A stretch of 8,053 nucleotides of DNA from JAWLGW01 sp964569055 (GCA_964569055.1 CAZMSZ010000350.1:1-8053), one strand, 5' to 3'. Shown: positions 1-6,832, numbered from the stretch's first letter. Notes: generated from the sequence alone by a model not told the origin. Numbers and translations are program-made.

Positions 1-7
1 ATCCGGG

Positions 8-1363
8 CTAGCTGGCTCCCCGATAGCGCACGTCGAGGTAGCGGCGGATCAGCGGGCCCGAGAGCCGGAACGGGTCGGCGTCGACCGTCGGCACGCCCAG
101 CCGCTCGAGGCCCGTCAGCACGCGGCGCCGCTCGGCGAGCAGGTCGCCCGCGACGGCCTGCTCGAACAGGCTCTGGGCGTCGCTCGCCTCCGCCTCGAAC
201 AGGCGCTGGAGGTGGGGGTCCCCCACCGCCACGAACACCAGCGCGTGGCGACGCGTGAGCGCCGCGAGCGTGGCGTGCATCTCGTGGGCGCTCAGCTCGT
301 CGGTGAAGTCGGTGAACACCACGATCAGGCAGCGCTTGCGGTGGTGCGCCTCGAGGTGGCTCGCGGCCCTGAGGTGACTCGTCGGCTCGGCCGAGGCGGG
401 GAGCTCGCCCAGCGCGCGCTGGATCGCCTGCAGCTTGTCGAGCCCGCTGCGCGGCGGCAGGTAGGCGAGCGGGCGCGCGTCGAACGCCAAGAACCCCACC
501 CGCTCGCCCCGTCGCAGGGCGACGGCGGCCAGGTCGAGGACCGAGGTCATGGCGAGGTCGAGCTTGGTCACGCCGTCGACCAGCGCGCTCATGAGCCGCC
601 CGCAGTCCAGGGCGAGGATCAGCTCGGCGTTCCGCTCCACGCGGTACTGGCGGACCATGGGCCGGAAGCGGCGCGCGCTGGCGCGCCAGTCGATCCGCCG
701 CAGCTCGTCGCCGACCACGTACTCGCGCAGCGACTCGAACTCCTGCGCCGCGCCCAGCCGGCGGATCGTGCGCTGCCCCATCTCCTCGAGGGTGGCCACG
801 CGCGAGAGCAGCCACTCCGTCTCGCCGGCGGGGCGGCCCGGCGCGACCACCACCCGGTCGTCGAGGGCGGGGCGCTCCTGCCAGACGAGCAGGCCGAGCG
901 GGTGCTGAACGCGCAGCACGGGCGCGGCGAGGGCGTGGCTCCCGCGGGCCAGGCCCTGGAGCGCGACCTCCCAGCGCGCGCTCGCGCCCGGCGCGAGGCG
1001 GACCTCGGCCTCGAGCCCGACGCCCGCGAGGCCGGGCGGGAGCGTCTCGCCGAGGGCCACCACCAGCTCGCGCGTCTCGCGGTTGGTGATCCACACCGTG
1101 TAGCCGCTGTCGCGCCCCACGTACTGGACCGCGGCGAGCTCGCGGCCGACCTCGACCGCGCCCCGGCCCGGGCGGAGCAGGACGTCGAGCCCGAGCAGGA
1201 GCGCGAGCAGCGCCGCGACCGCGAGCCACACCCGCTCGAGCGCCGGCACGAGCGGGACGGCCGCGGCGAGCACCAGGAGGCTCAGCGCCGCCCGCACCAG
1301 CAGCGGGGTGGGGACCGGGACGCGCGGCGCGCCGCGGACCTCAGCGCGGGACGGGGACGGCAT
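8..1363 (-). CDS. DUF58 / vWA-like membrane-anchored protein (MoxR partner)
   Basis: Complete 451-residue protein starting ATG at 1363 and ending TAG at 8-10. Seen: two hydrophobic segments near residues 20-41 and 44-63 with almost no loop between them, so an N-terminal membrane hairpin. A beta-rich region (about 70-175) follows, then the DUF58 signature near 204-240 (FESLREYVVGD, then RIDWRASAR). A vWA-like domain follows from about 247, with D253 at the end of its first strand and a second strand ending in a TDFTDE motif. Known: DUF58 proteins are encoded beside MoxR ATPases and are thought to be their vWA-type clients or adaptors. Odd: the metal-site motif, normally DxSxS, reads D-C-G-R-L here, so classic metal binding is doubtful. 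The start overlaps the end of the MoxR gene by 23 bp with only a weak ribosome site, which fits translational coupling. It is the last gene of the unit inside the window; only 7 bases follow its stop. The family call is firm; the molecular role is inference. Confidence 0.93.
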   Translation of the reverse strand: MPSPSRAEVRGAPRVPVPTPLLVRAALSLLVLAAAVPLVPALERVWLAVAALLALLLGLDVLLRPGRGAVEVGRELAAVQYVGRDSGYTVWITNRETRELVVALGETLPPGLAGVGLEAEVRLAPGASARWEVALQGLARGSHALAAPVLRVQHPLGLLVWQERPALDDRVVVAPGRPAGETEWLLSRVATLEEMGQRTIRRLGAAQEFESLREYVVGDELRRIDWRASARRFRPMVRQYRVERNAELILALDCGRLMSALVDGVTKLDLAMTSVLDLAAVALRRGERVGFLAFDARPLAYLPPRSGLDKLQAIQRALGELPASAEPTSHLRAASHLEAHHRKRCLIVVFTDFTDELSAHEMHATLAALTRRHALVFVAVGDPHLQRLFEAEASDAQSLFEQAVAGDLLAERRRVLTGLERLGVPTVDADPFRLSGPLIRRYLDVRYRGAS

Positions 1364-2291
1364 CGGCCAGCTCGCGCAGCACGGCGTCGGCGGCCCGCCC
1401 CTCGACCTCGGCCGCCGCCGTGAGCAGGATCCGGTGGCGGAGCACCGGCACGAACAGCCGCTTGACGTCGTCGGGCACCACGTAGTCGCGCCCCTCGAGG
1501 GCGGCGGCCGCGCGCGCCGCGAGCTGCAGCAGGACCGTGGCCCGCGGGCTCCCGCCGAGCTGGACGTGGACGTGATCGCGCGAGCGGCGGACCAGGTCGA
1601 CGAGGTAGCGCACGACCGCCGGCTGCAGCGTCACCCCCACCACCTCCTCGCGCGCCGCGGCCAGCTCGGCCGGGCCGGCGACCGGCGTGATCGAGCCCAG
1701 CAGCGCCGACAGCCCGGCGGTGTCGCCGCGGTGCTGCTCGAGGATCCGGACCTCGTCCTCCGCGCTCGGGTAGTCGAGGTAGACCTTGAACAGGAACCGG
1801 TCGAGCTGGGCCTCGGGGAGCGGGTAGGTCCCCTCGTACTCCACCGGGTTCTCGGTGGCGAGCACCAGGAACGGGCTGGGCAGGGCGCGCGAGGCGCCCT
1901 CGATGCTGACCTGCCGCTCCTGCATCGCCTCGAGCAGCGCCGACTGCGTCTTGGCGGGGGCGCGGTTGATCTCGTCCGCCAGCAGCAGGTTCGTGAACAC
2001 CGGGCCCTCGATCGTGTGGAAGGCGCCGCGGGCGAAGTCGAACACCTGCGTGCCGGTGATGTCGGAGGGCATGAGGTCGGGGGTGAACTGGACCCGCCGG
2101 AACTGCAGCCCCAGCGCCGCCGCGAGCGCCCGGACCAGGGTGGTCTTGGCCAGCCCCGGGACGCCCTCGAGGAGCACGTGCCCCTCGCAGACCAGCGCGA
2201 TCACGAGCAGCCGGACCGCCTCCTCGTGGCCGACGACCACCTTGGCGACCTCGCGCTGCAGCGCGTCCTGCAGCTCCCGGATCCGAGTCAC
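1341..2291 (-). CDS. MoxR-family AAA+ ATPase
   Basis: Complete 316-residue protein with a GTG start at 2291. Seen: Walker A GVPGLAKT at residues 43-50 and Walker B LLLADEIN at 102-109. Sensor 1 is ATENP at 145-149 (N148), LDRF is at 163-166 with R165 as a likely arginine finger, and sensor 2 is GGSPRA at 246-251. The order, the spacing and the length of about 315-330 residues are those of the MoxR family, including its lid domain after residue 220. Known: MoxR proteins form ATP-driven rings in the cytosol that remodel or help mature vWA-domain partners. Context: the start shares GTGA with the stop of the DUF4350 gene and has its own strong AGGAGG-type ribosome site 7 bases upstream. The 3' end overlaps the DUF58 gene. 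All catalytic residues are present, so an active ATPase is expected. The specific client is inferred to be the DUF58 protein next door. Confidence 0.97.
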   Translation of the reverse strand: MTRIRELQDALQREVAKVVVGHEEAVRLLVIALVCEGHVLLEGVPGLAKTTLVRALAAALGLQFRRVQFTPDLMPSDITGTQVFDFARGAFHTIEGPVFTNLLLADEINRAPAKTQSALLEAMQERQVSIEGASRALPSPFLVLATENPVEYEGTYPLPEAQLDRFLFKVYLDYPSAEDEVRILEQHRGDTAGLSALLGSITPVAGPAELAAAREEVVGVTLQPAVVRYLVDLVRRSRDHVHVQLGGSPRATVLLQLAARAAAALEGRDYVVPDDVKRLFVPVLRHRILLTAAAEVEGRAADAVLRELADAVPVPR

Positions 2292-3236
2292 GTCCGCGCC
2301 TCCTCGCGTGCGCGCCCCAGCGCGCGGGCCTCGTTCGCCACCGTCCGCAGCTCAGCCTCGCCGAAGGGCTCGGCGCGCTCCACCCGCGCCGCGAGCCGGG
2401 TCAGCGCCGCCGAGTCCTCCTCGTCGGCCGCGCCGGCCTCGAGCCGGGCGCGGTGGGCCTCGATCAGCGCCCGCGCCGCCGCGCGGTGCCGGCCGGCGCG
2501 CAGCTTGATGTCCGCCAGGCTCAGCACGAACTCCTCCTTGGCCCGGCGCGGGACCGTGCGCGCCGCCGCGGGCGGGCGCGCGGGGACCGCGCCCCGCCAG
2601 GCGAGCACGAGCGCGAGCAGGAGCACGGCCAGCACCGGGTAGCGCAGGGTCGTCCCGGCCACCCACCGCCCCAGGCCGCGACGCTCGGGCATGCCGTGGA
2701 GGTACTCGTCGAAGTGCAGGCCGCGGCGGCCGCCGTCGCTCGCGGCGTCCAGCAGCGCGAGCGCCAGCGGCCCGAACCCCGAGCGCGCNNNNNNNNNNNN
2801 NNNNNNNNNNNNNNNNNNNNNNNNNNNNNNNNNNNNNNNNNNNNNNNNNNNNNNNNNNNNNNNNNNNNNNNNNNNNNNNNNNNNNNNNGGCGAGCGTGTC
2901 GCGCGGGAAGGGGTCGACGATCACCAAGGTCGCGCCCTCGGGCGGGGGGAGCTTGGCCAGCGAGGTGTGGTGGCGGCTCACCTCGAGGCCCAGCCGGCGC
3001 GCGACCTCGAACAGCCCGCGGAACCCGCCGGCCGCGGCGCCGTACGAGGAGCGGCGCCGCTCGGGCTCGGGCGCGCCGACGAGCCCTTGCACCAGGAACG
3101 AGAGCGCCACGAGCACCGCACAGGCGCCCGTCAGCGAGAGGGCCAGCCGCCGCGCGGCGCGGCGGCGCGCGGCCAGCGACGCGCTCTCCTGCAGGGCCCC
3201 CACCTCGAGCGAGAGGGAGGGCGGCTGCGCGCTCAC
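2288..3236 (-). CDS. DUF4350-domain membrane protein, interrupted by an assembly gap
   Basis: One gene read in two parts. The N-terminal part (3236 to 2889, 116 codons) starts with GTG that shares GTGA with the stop of the DUF4129 gene and has AGGCGG 4 bases upstream. It carries a transmembrane segment near residues 31-52, then a YGAAAGGFRGLFEVARRLG stretch and an LVIVDPFP strand typical of the start of the DUF4350 fold. The C-terminal part (2788 to 2288, 166 codons plus TGA) resumes with a helix and the family hallmark FDEYLHG. It continues into a second transmembrane segment (about TTLRYPVLAVLLLALVLAW) and a charged cytosolic tail of about 110 residues. The halves are in different frames across the 100 N, so the true missing length must be a multiple of 3. 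The 282 visible residues are fewer than I expect for the family (about 400), suggesting several hundred missing bases. Role unknown; by context it is part of the MoxR/DUF58 membrane module. Confidence 0.85.
2299..2305 (-). promoter_or_regulatory. Strong ribosome binding site for the MoxR gene
   Basis: On the minus strand the sequence reads GAGGAGG, then 7 bases, then GTG at 2291. This near-perfect Shine-Dalgarno match supports the GTG start and shows that the ATPase can recruit ribosomes itself besides being coupled through the GTGA overlap. It lies inside the end of the DUF4350 gene. Confidence 0.8.
2789..2888. other. Assembly gap (100 N) inside the DUF4350 gene
   Basis: Exactly 100 undetermined bases. 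Coding phase on both sides shows the real gap is not 100 bases, because flanking codons of the same gene end at 2889 and resume at 2788 and need a multiple of 3. The round number is a common scaffolding placeholder. The domain region lost lies between the LVIVDPFP strand and the FDEYLHG motif. Confidence 0.95.
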
Positions 3237-3982
3237 CGCACCGCCTGCCCGGGTCCGACCCGGCTCGCGATCGCCTCGAGCGCCCGGTCGAGCTCGGCCA
3301 GCTCCGCTGGGGTCAGGCGCCGCCCGCCGTAGGACACCCGCTCCACCGCCGCGCCGAACCGCTCCAGCTCCTCGGCGCGCTGCGCGTCGGAGGCGAACGA
3401 CCGGCGCAGGCGCGTGAGGACCTCGCGGTTGGTCCAGCCGCGCGCCACGGCCAGGACCTGCCGCTCGGCGAGCAGCGCGAGCAGGGCGAGCAGCAGCGTG
3501 CGCGAGGCCTCCTCGAGCGCCCCGGCCTCGGCCAGCCGGCGCGCCTCGCGGCGCAGCTCGCGGTAGCTCCGCATGCGGGCCTCGGGGAGCGCTTCCTCGG
3601 CGAGCGGCGCCTGCGCGCGGCGATCGGAGCTGCGGAAGGCGAGGCTGATCGTCCAGCCGATGTGCGTGAGCAGGGCGATCAGCAGCAGCACCAGCAGCGC
3701 GAGGATCACCCAGAACGCGACCGGCGAGGTGGAGTGCATCGCGGCCAGCTCGCGCGCCACGTCCTCGAAGAACGCCTTGAGCTCGGCCCACATGGCGGCG
3801 AGCAGGTCCTGCGAGCTCGCGTCGCGGACCTCGAGGCCCTCGCGCAGCGCCGGCTCGGAGAACACCTCCTCCACCGCGCGCTCGACCTCCTCGGCGCTCG
3901 GCCGCGCGACGGCCGCGCCGGGCACGAGCGCGCCGACGGCCGCGAGCAGCGCCGCGGCCGGCAAGGCCCGGCGACGTGCCAT
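3233..3982 (-). CDS. DUF4129-domain membrane protein with signal peptide
   Basis: Complete 249-residue protein, ATG at 3982. Seen: an N-terminal signal peptide (RRR followed by an Ala/Leu-rich core, likely cleavage near the A24-V-A26 site). A helical extracytoplasmic segment of about 60 residues follows, then a transmembrane segment at about 88-106 and a cytosolic helical C-terminal domain (about 137-245). That domain shows the marks of DUF4129: YRELRREARRLAEAG, a long leucine-rich helix, GWTNREVL (182-189) and RVSYGGRRL (215-223). Known: DUF4129 proteins recur in clusters with MoxR, DUF58 and DUF4350 and have no assigned reaction; in some bacteria the domain sits at the end of transglutaminase-like proteins. 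Context: it starts 3 bases after the stop of the membrane gene upstream, with no clear ribosome site of its own, so coupling to the upstream gene is likely. Its stop overlaps the next start. Family assignment is good; function is not known. Confidence 0.88.
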   Translation of the reverse strand: MARRRALPAAALLAAVGALVPGAAVARPSAEEVERAVEEVFSEPALREGLEVRDASSQDLLAAMWAELKAFFEDVARELAAMHSTSPVAFWVILALLVLLLIALLTHIGWTISLAFRSSDRRAQAPLAEEALPEARMRSYRELRREARRLAEAGALEEASRTLLLALLALLAERQVLAVARGWTNREVLTRLRRSFASDAQRAEELERFGAAVERVSYGGRRLTPAELAELDRALEAIASRVGPGQAVR

Positions 3983-3985
3983 GCG

Positions 3986-4756
3986 CTACGCCGCGTGCTC
4001 GGCGCCCTGGGCGCCGATCTGATCCACGAAGCCCGACAGCGCCTCGAGGTCGAACGCATCCTTGCGGACGCGGACGTCGAAGTAGTACGCGACCGGCGCC
4101 ACCGCGCCCGGCAGCCCGATCAGGATCCCGGCCAGGTACTCGACGACCGCGCCCAGACGAGGATCGAGCTGCAGCGTCTGGACGACCATCCCGACCCCGA
4201 TCACGATCGCGATGATCAGGAGCGCGATCACCAAGGCGAACCCGATCACTCGCCCCCGGTTGTCCTCGCACAGCTCCTTGCTGCGCGCCATGGCGTCCTG
4301 GAAGCCGAGCTCCTCGACCATGAGGGCGGGCACCGAGACGTAGTACCAGGCCAGGAAGATCAGGCCGGGCACGATGCAGAGGACCATGCCGAACCCGACC
4401 AGGAGGCCGACCGCGAGCGAGACCAGGATCACGCCGCCGAGCTGCTTGAAGGCGCGCCCGATCGCTTGCCCCACCGAGACCGACCCGCCAGTGAAGCTGC
4501 TGGCCACGATCAGGGTGCTCGACCCCTGCATCAGGCCCTGGGCGAGCACGTTGACCACCAGGAGCACCGGGGTCGCGGCGAGCATCGCCATCGGGTCCTG
4601 GGCCCCACCCGTGCCCTGGATCACCAGCTGGATCACGAGCTGCGGCAAGGTGAACAGGCCGACCAGCACGGCCAGCGGGGCGAAGTGCCTCACCGCGAGG
4701 CTGAAGGTCAGCCCGAGGAGCTCTCCGAAGTCACGCTCGCGCAGCTCGACCTTCAT
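3986..4756 (-). CDS. Polytopic membrane protein of the glycerophosphodiesterase membrane-domain / YciC-like type
   Basis: Complete 256-residue protein, ATG at 4756. Seen: about five to six hydrophobic segments (roughly 25-46, 59-76, 107-126, 128-146, 170-192, 208-226). Between them is a characteristic block, VPGLIFLAWYYVSVPALMVE (129-148), followed by AMARSKELCEDNRGR (155-169). Near the end, YYFDVRVRKDAFDLE (224-238) precedes a short cytosolic tail. This P-G...W...P...E then R-S...L pattern is found in the membrane part of GlpQ-like phosphodiesterases and in the UPF0259/YciC group; no phosphodiesterase domain is attached here. The family has no defined reaction. Context: it is the first gene of the MoxR/DUF58 unit, with GAGGG 5 bases before the start and a good promoter match upstream. 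Its place at the head of this cluster is uncommon as far as I know: I would expect a SpoIIM-like or RDD membrane protein there. Membrane nature is certain; family assignment is moderate. Confidence 0.85.
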   Translation of the reverse strand: MKVELRERDFGELLGLTFSLAVRHFAPLAVLVGLFTLPQLVIQLVIQGTGGAQDPMAMLAATPVLLVVNVLAQGLMQGSSTLIVASSFTGGSVSVGQAIGRAFKQLGGVILVSLAVGLLVGFGMVLCIVPGLIFLAWYYVSVPALMVEELGFQDAMARSKELCEDNRGRVIGFALVIALLIIAIVIGVGMVVQTLQLDPRLGAVVEYLAGILIGLPGAVAPVAYYFDVRVRKDAFDLEALSGFVDQIGAQGAEHAA

Positions 4757-4761
4757 GAATT

Positions 4762-4766
4762 CCCTC
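4762..4766 (-). promoter_or_regulatory. Ribosome binding site for the lead membrane gene
   Basis: The minus strand reads GAGGG, then AATTC, then ATG at 4756. A 5-base spacer and a purine-rich core support this start over any internal one. Confidence 0.65.
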
Positions 4767-4783
4767 GTGTGGGCAAGACGGTG

Positions 4784-4812
4784 ACTATAGGAGTCCAGCC
4801 CTGGAGCTGCAA
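4784..4812 (-). promoter_or_regulatory. Candidate sigma70-type promoter of the five-gene unit
   Basis: On the minus strand the -10 is TATAGT (4789 to 4784, five of six consensus bases) and the -35 is TTGCAG (4812 to 4807, the key TTG present, three of six). They are separated by exactly 17 bases. It lies in the 90-bp intergenic space between the FHA gene and the membrane-protein gene, 28 bases before the ATG. An AT-rich hexamer like this stands out in a sequence of this GC content. The weak -35 suggests modest basal strength or need of an activator. This is a consensus match only. Confidence 0.55.
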
Positions 4813-4846
4813 CGGGGTCCTGCGCCCGGCGCGAGCGGCGTGCGGC

Positions 4847-5392
4847 TCAGAGGATCAGCGCGGCCGCCACGCCCAGCGCGGCCGCGAGCGCGACCGCCAA
4901 AATGACCAGGAGCAGGGGCCCGTTACGGGAGAGCTCGTCGACCATCTGGCCGAGGCGCTGTCCGCCCTTGGCCTGCGCGGGGAGCTCGGGGATCTTGCGC
5001 CGATCGGTGGGCACGAGCTTCTTGCCAGGCGCGACCTTGGGCTGCTCGTCGCGAGCGAAGCTGATCGCGCCGCCCTCCTGATACTCGACCCGCACCCGCG
5101 GGCCGCCCTCGCCGAGTTGGACGACCGCGTGGTTGGGGACGGTGATCGGCCCCTCGCTCAGCGCCAGGCCGTTGACGGTGGTCCCGTTCTGGCTGCCGAG
5201 ATCGATCAGCTCGAGCAGGCCGCTCTGCTCGCGCAGCTCCGCGTGCACCGCCGAGACCCGCACGTCGCGCTCGGGGTCGAACTGGAGGGCGCACGAATCG
5301 GCCCGGCCGAGCCGGATCGGGAGCTTGCGGAAGGTGTCGACGTCGTCCTTCCGCGAGCCGGAGAGGTGCGTCACGCGTACTTCGATCGCCAC
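4847..5392 (-). CDS. FHA-domain protein with C-terminal membrane anchor
   Basis: Complete 181-residue protein. The start is GTG at 5392; no other start lies between it and an in-frame stop about 13 codons upstream. Seen: one forkhead-associated domain over about residues 22-95 with every phosphopeptide-binding landmark: G29-R30, S47 and H50 (VSAVHAEL), and DLGSQNGTTVNG at 64-75 (N69, G70, N74). A basic, proline-rich linker follows (about 110-150), then a single hydrophobic segment (about 158-181) that ends the protein, so it is tail-anchored with the FHA domain in the cytosol. Known: FHA domains bind phospho-threonine and often serve Ser/Thr kinase signalling, abundant in myxobacteria. Context: it lies upstream of the MoxR/DUF58 unit on the same strand, with 90 bases between them holding a separate promoter candidate. 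Read-through is possible, so a functional link is plausible but not shown. No kinase is encoded in the window. Confidence 0.92.
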   Translation of the reverse strand: MAIEVRVTHLSGSRKDDVDTFRKLPIRLGRADSCALQFDPERDVRVSAVHAELREQSGLLELIDLGSQNGTTVNGLALSEGPITVPNHAVVQLGEGGPRVRVEYQEGGAISFARDEQPKVAPGKKLVPTDRRKIPELPAQAKGGQRLGQMVDELSRNGPLLLVILAVALAAALGVAAALIL

Positions 5393-5460
5393 AGGATCTC
5401 GACCCCTGAACGACTTACGACCGCCCTGTCAGGCATTCCCTGATCGCAAGCGTTCCCGGT

Positions 5461-5478
5461 GAGCGACTTTAGCCGCTC
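5461..5478 (-). terminator. Small hairpin after the radical-SAM gene (weak terminator candidate)
   Basis: In the minus-strand transcript GAGCGGC and GTCGCTC pair as a 7-bp stem with one G-U wobble and a TAAA loop, starting 16 bases after the stop codon at 5494. No T-run follows, so it is not a classic intrinsic terminator. On the plus strand the wobble would be an A-C mismatch, so if real it acts in the minus-strand RNA. Confidence 0.25.
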
Positions 5479-5493
5479 CCGCCCGTTCGCGCA

Positions 5494-6687
5494 CTACGGC
5501 CCTGGGCAGAGCGGCAGCGTGCGCCGGCGCGGGGGGAGCGGCTCGGTCACGAGGTCGAACCGCCCGTGGTCGAACGGGCGCCCGGGGGCGCCCTCGGCCG
5601 GCACGAGCCGCTCGCGCAGCCCGCGGGCCGCCAGCTCGAGCGCGCGGTGGTGGCAGTACGGGTTGTTCCCGGGCCGGCCGAGGGTGACGTGCGCGGTCCA
5701 GGTGCAGCCGCCCCGGCACACCTCGGCGTAGTAGCAGGTCGCGCAGAAGCCCCACGGCTCGATCGCGCGGTCGCGGACCTGCCGCAGCGGGAGCGACGCC
5801 TCCCAGGCCTCCGCCAGCGGCCGCTCCCGCACGCTCCCGCCGGCGTAGGGGGCCGTCGGGAGCGAGGGGCAGCCCTTGATCGTGCCGTCCGCCTCCAGGC
5901 CGAGCGCGTGGACCCCGGCGGTGCACCCCGCGGTGTGGGCCCCGGGGGCGCGCTCGCGCAGGGTCGCCTCGTGCGGTCCGAAGTAGCCGACGTTGTTGCC
6001 CGGCCACAGCGTGACCCCCAGCCCGGCGCCGCGGCGCTTGAGGGCCGCCAGGCGCGGGATCACCTCCAGCACCTCGTAGGGCTGCAGCAGCCAGTCGGGC
6101 CGGTCGGCGGCCCTCCCCATGGGGACCGTGAGCTGGACCTGCCAGCCGTGCGCGCCCTCGGCGGCGAGGAGGTCGAGCACCCCGTCGAGGTCGGGGAGCG
6201 AGCGGCGGTTGACCTGCGTGTTGCCCGAGACCGCCACGCCCGCCGCGCGCAGGTTGGCGAGCGCCGCGCGCGCCGCCCGGAAGGCGCCGCGCACGCCGCG
6301 CTGCTCGTCGTGCGCCGCCTCCAGGCCGTCGAGCGAGACCGAGGCGCTGGCGACCCCCGCCGCCGCGGCGCGCTCGGCCCGCTCGCGCGTCATGCCGCGC
6401 CCGCCGGTGACCAGGGTGCACTGCATGCCGGCGCGCACGATCGCGGCCGCGACCTGGTCCCAGTCCTCGCGCAGGTAGGCCTCGCCCCCGATCAGCGTCA
6501 CCTCGCGCGCGCCCATGGCGGCGAGCTGCTCGACCACGTCGAGCGCCTCCGCCGTGGAGAGCTCGTCCGGCCGCGCCCGCCCGGCGCGCGACCCGCAGTG
6601 ACCGCACGCGAGGTCGCAGCGCAGCGTGAGCTCCCACACCACGTGGACCAGCGAGGTCGGCCCGCGGACGCCGTGCAGCCGGGTCAT
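5494..6687 (-). CDS. Radical-SAM enzyme with SPASM domain (putative peptide/protein maturase)
   Basis: 397 residues from the ATG at 6687. I chose this start because the conserved fold begins just after it (LVHVVWELTLRCDLACGHC). In-frame ATGs at 6798 and 6759 would only add an Arg/Pro-rich tail that looks non-coding. Seen: the SAM/iron-sulfur motif CX3CX2C at C24, C28, C31; the GGE motif at 67-69; a beta/alpha barrel including SVSLDG at 116-121. The C-terminal SPASM domain has all seven cysteines in the standard pattern: C255-X12-G-X4-C273, then C315-X2-C318-X5-C324-X3-C328, then C345. Known: SPASM enzymes carry two extra 4Fe-4S clusters and mostly modify peptides (RiPPs) or protein residues. 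The YFGP...CTAG...DGTIKGCPSLPT region resembles myxobacterial SPASM maturases annotated as acting on small GDL-motif peptides; that link is from memory and unverified. No clear ribosome site precedes the start. A heme or cofactor maturation role is the main alternative. Confidence 0.92.
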   Translation of the reverse strand: MTRLHGVRGPTSLVHVVWELTLRCDLACGHCGSRAGRARPDELSTAEALDVVEQLAAMGAREVTLIGGEAYLREDWDQVAAAIVRAGMQCTLVTGGRGMTRERAERAAAAGVASASVSLDGLEAAHDEQRGVRGAFRAARAALANLRAAGVAVSGNTQVNRRSLPDLDGVLDLLAAEGAHGWQVQLTVPMGRAADRPDWLLQPYEVLEVIPRLAALKRRGAGLGVTLWPGNNVGYFGPHEATLRERAPGAHTAGCTAGVHALGLEADGTIKGCPSLPTAPYAGGSVRERPLAEAWEASLPLRQVRDRAIEPWGFCATCYYAEVCRGGCTWTAHVTLGRPGNNPYCHHRALELAARGLRERLVPAEGAPGRPFDHGRFDLVTEPLPPRRRTLPLCPGP

Positions 6688-6765
6688 GGGGCCGAGGGTA
6701 AGCGGGGGGGCGCGATTCGGCCACGTGATGGTGGCGCGCGGCCCGAGAGGCTGTCGCATCGAAGA

Positions 6766-6832
6766 GGCACGGGCACGGGCGCGACTCGGTTGGCGCAACG
6801 ATCCGTGGAATCGTCAGGCGGGCACGGGCACG
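6766..6832. repeat. 12-bp direct repeat in the divergent intergenic region
   Basis: GGCACGGGCACG occurs perfectly at 6766-6777 and at 6821-6832, 55 bases apart start to start. Between them lies an imperfect palindrome, ACGAT/ATCGT (6798-6802 and 6810-6814) around a 7-base centre. Each repeat contains an internal GGCACG duplication. It lies upstream of the radical-SAM gene; it could be a pair of regulator sites or only GC-rich chance. Confidence 0.5.

Noticed and set aside
1858..1866. Possible defect in the MoxR sensor 1 motif (ATENP instead of the commoner ATQNP)
   Set aside because: The catalytic asparagine (N148) is intact and Glu at this place occurs in the family; not a sign of inactivation.
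212..2642. Plus-strand frames of 403 and 444 codons
   Set aside because: Antisense shadows of the DUF58 and MoxR genes; rich in Arg, Ala, Glu and His with no recognisable fold.
2288..2692. A separate 134-residue gene starting at ATG 2692
   Set aside because: The frame continues upstream to the N run with the FDEYLHG hallmark just before this ATG, so it is the C-terminal part of the DUF4350 gene.
2453..5443. A 996-codon open frame on the plus strand
   Set aside because: It runs antisense through five minus-strand genes with clear families and across the N gap; its Arg/Gly/Ala/His-rich translation is what GC-rich antisense frames give.
5393..5493. Promoter for the FHA gene
   Set aside because: TTGCGA and CTGACA look like -35 boxes, but no -10 falls 16-18 bases downstream of either; not supported.
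6688..6798. N-terminal extension of the radical-SAM protein to ATG 6798 or 6759
   Set aside because: The added residues are Arg/Pro-rich and precede the conserved core, and codon use in the stretch is unlike the gene itself.
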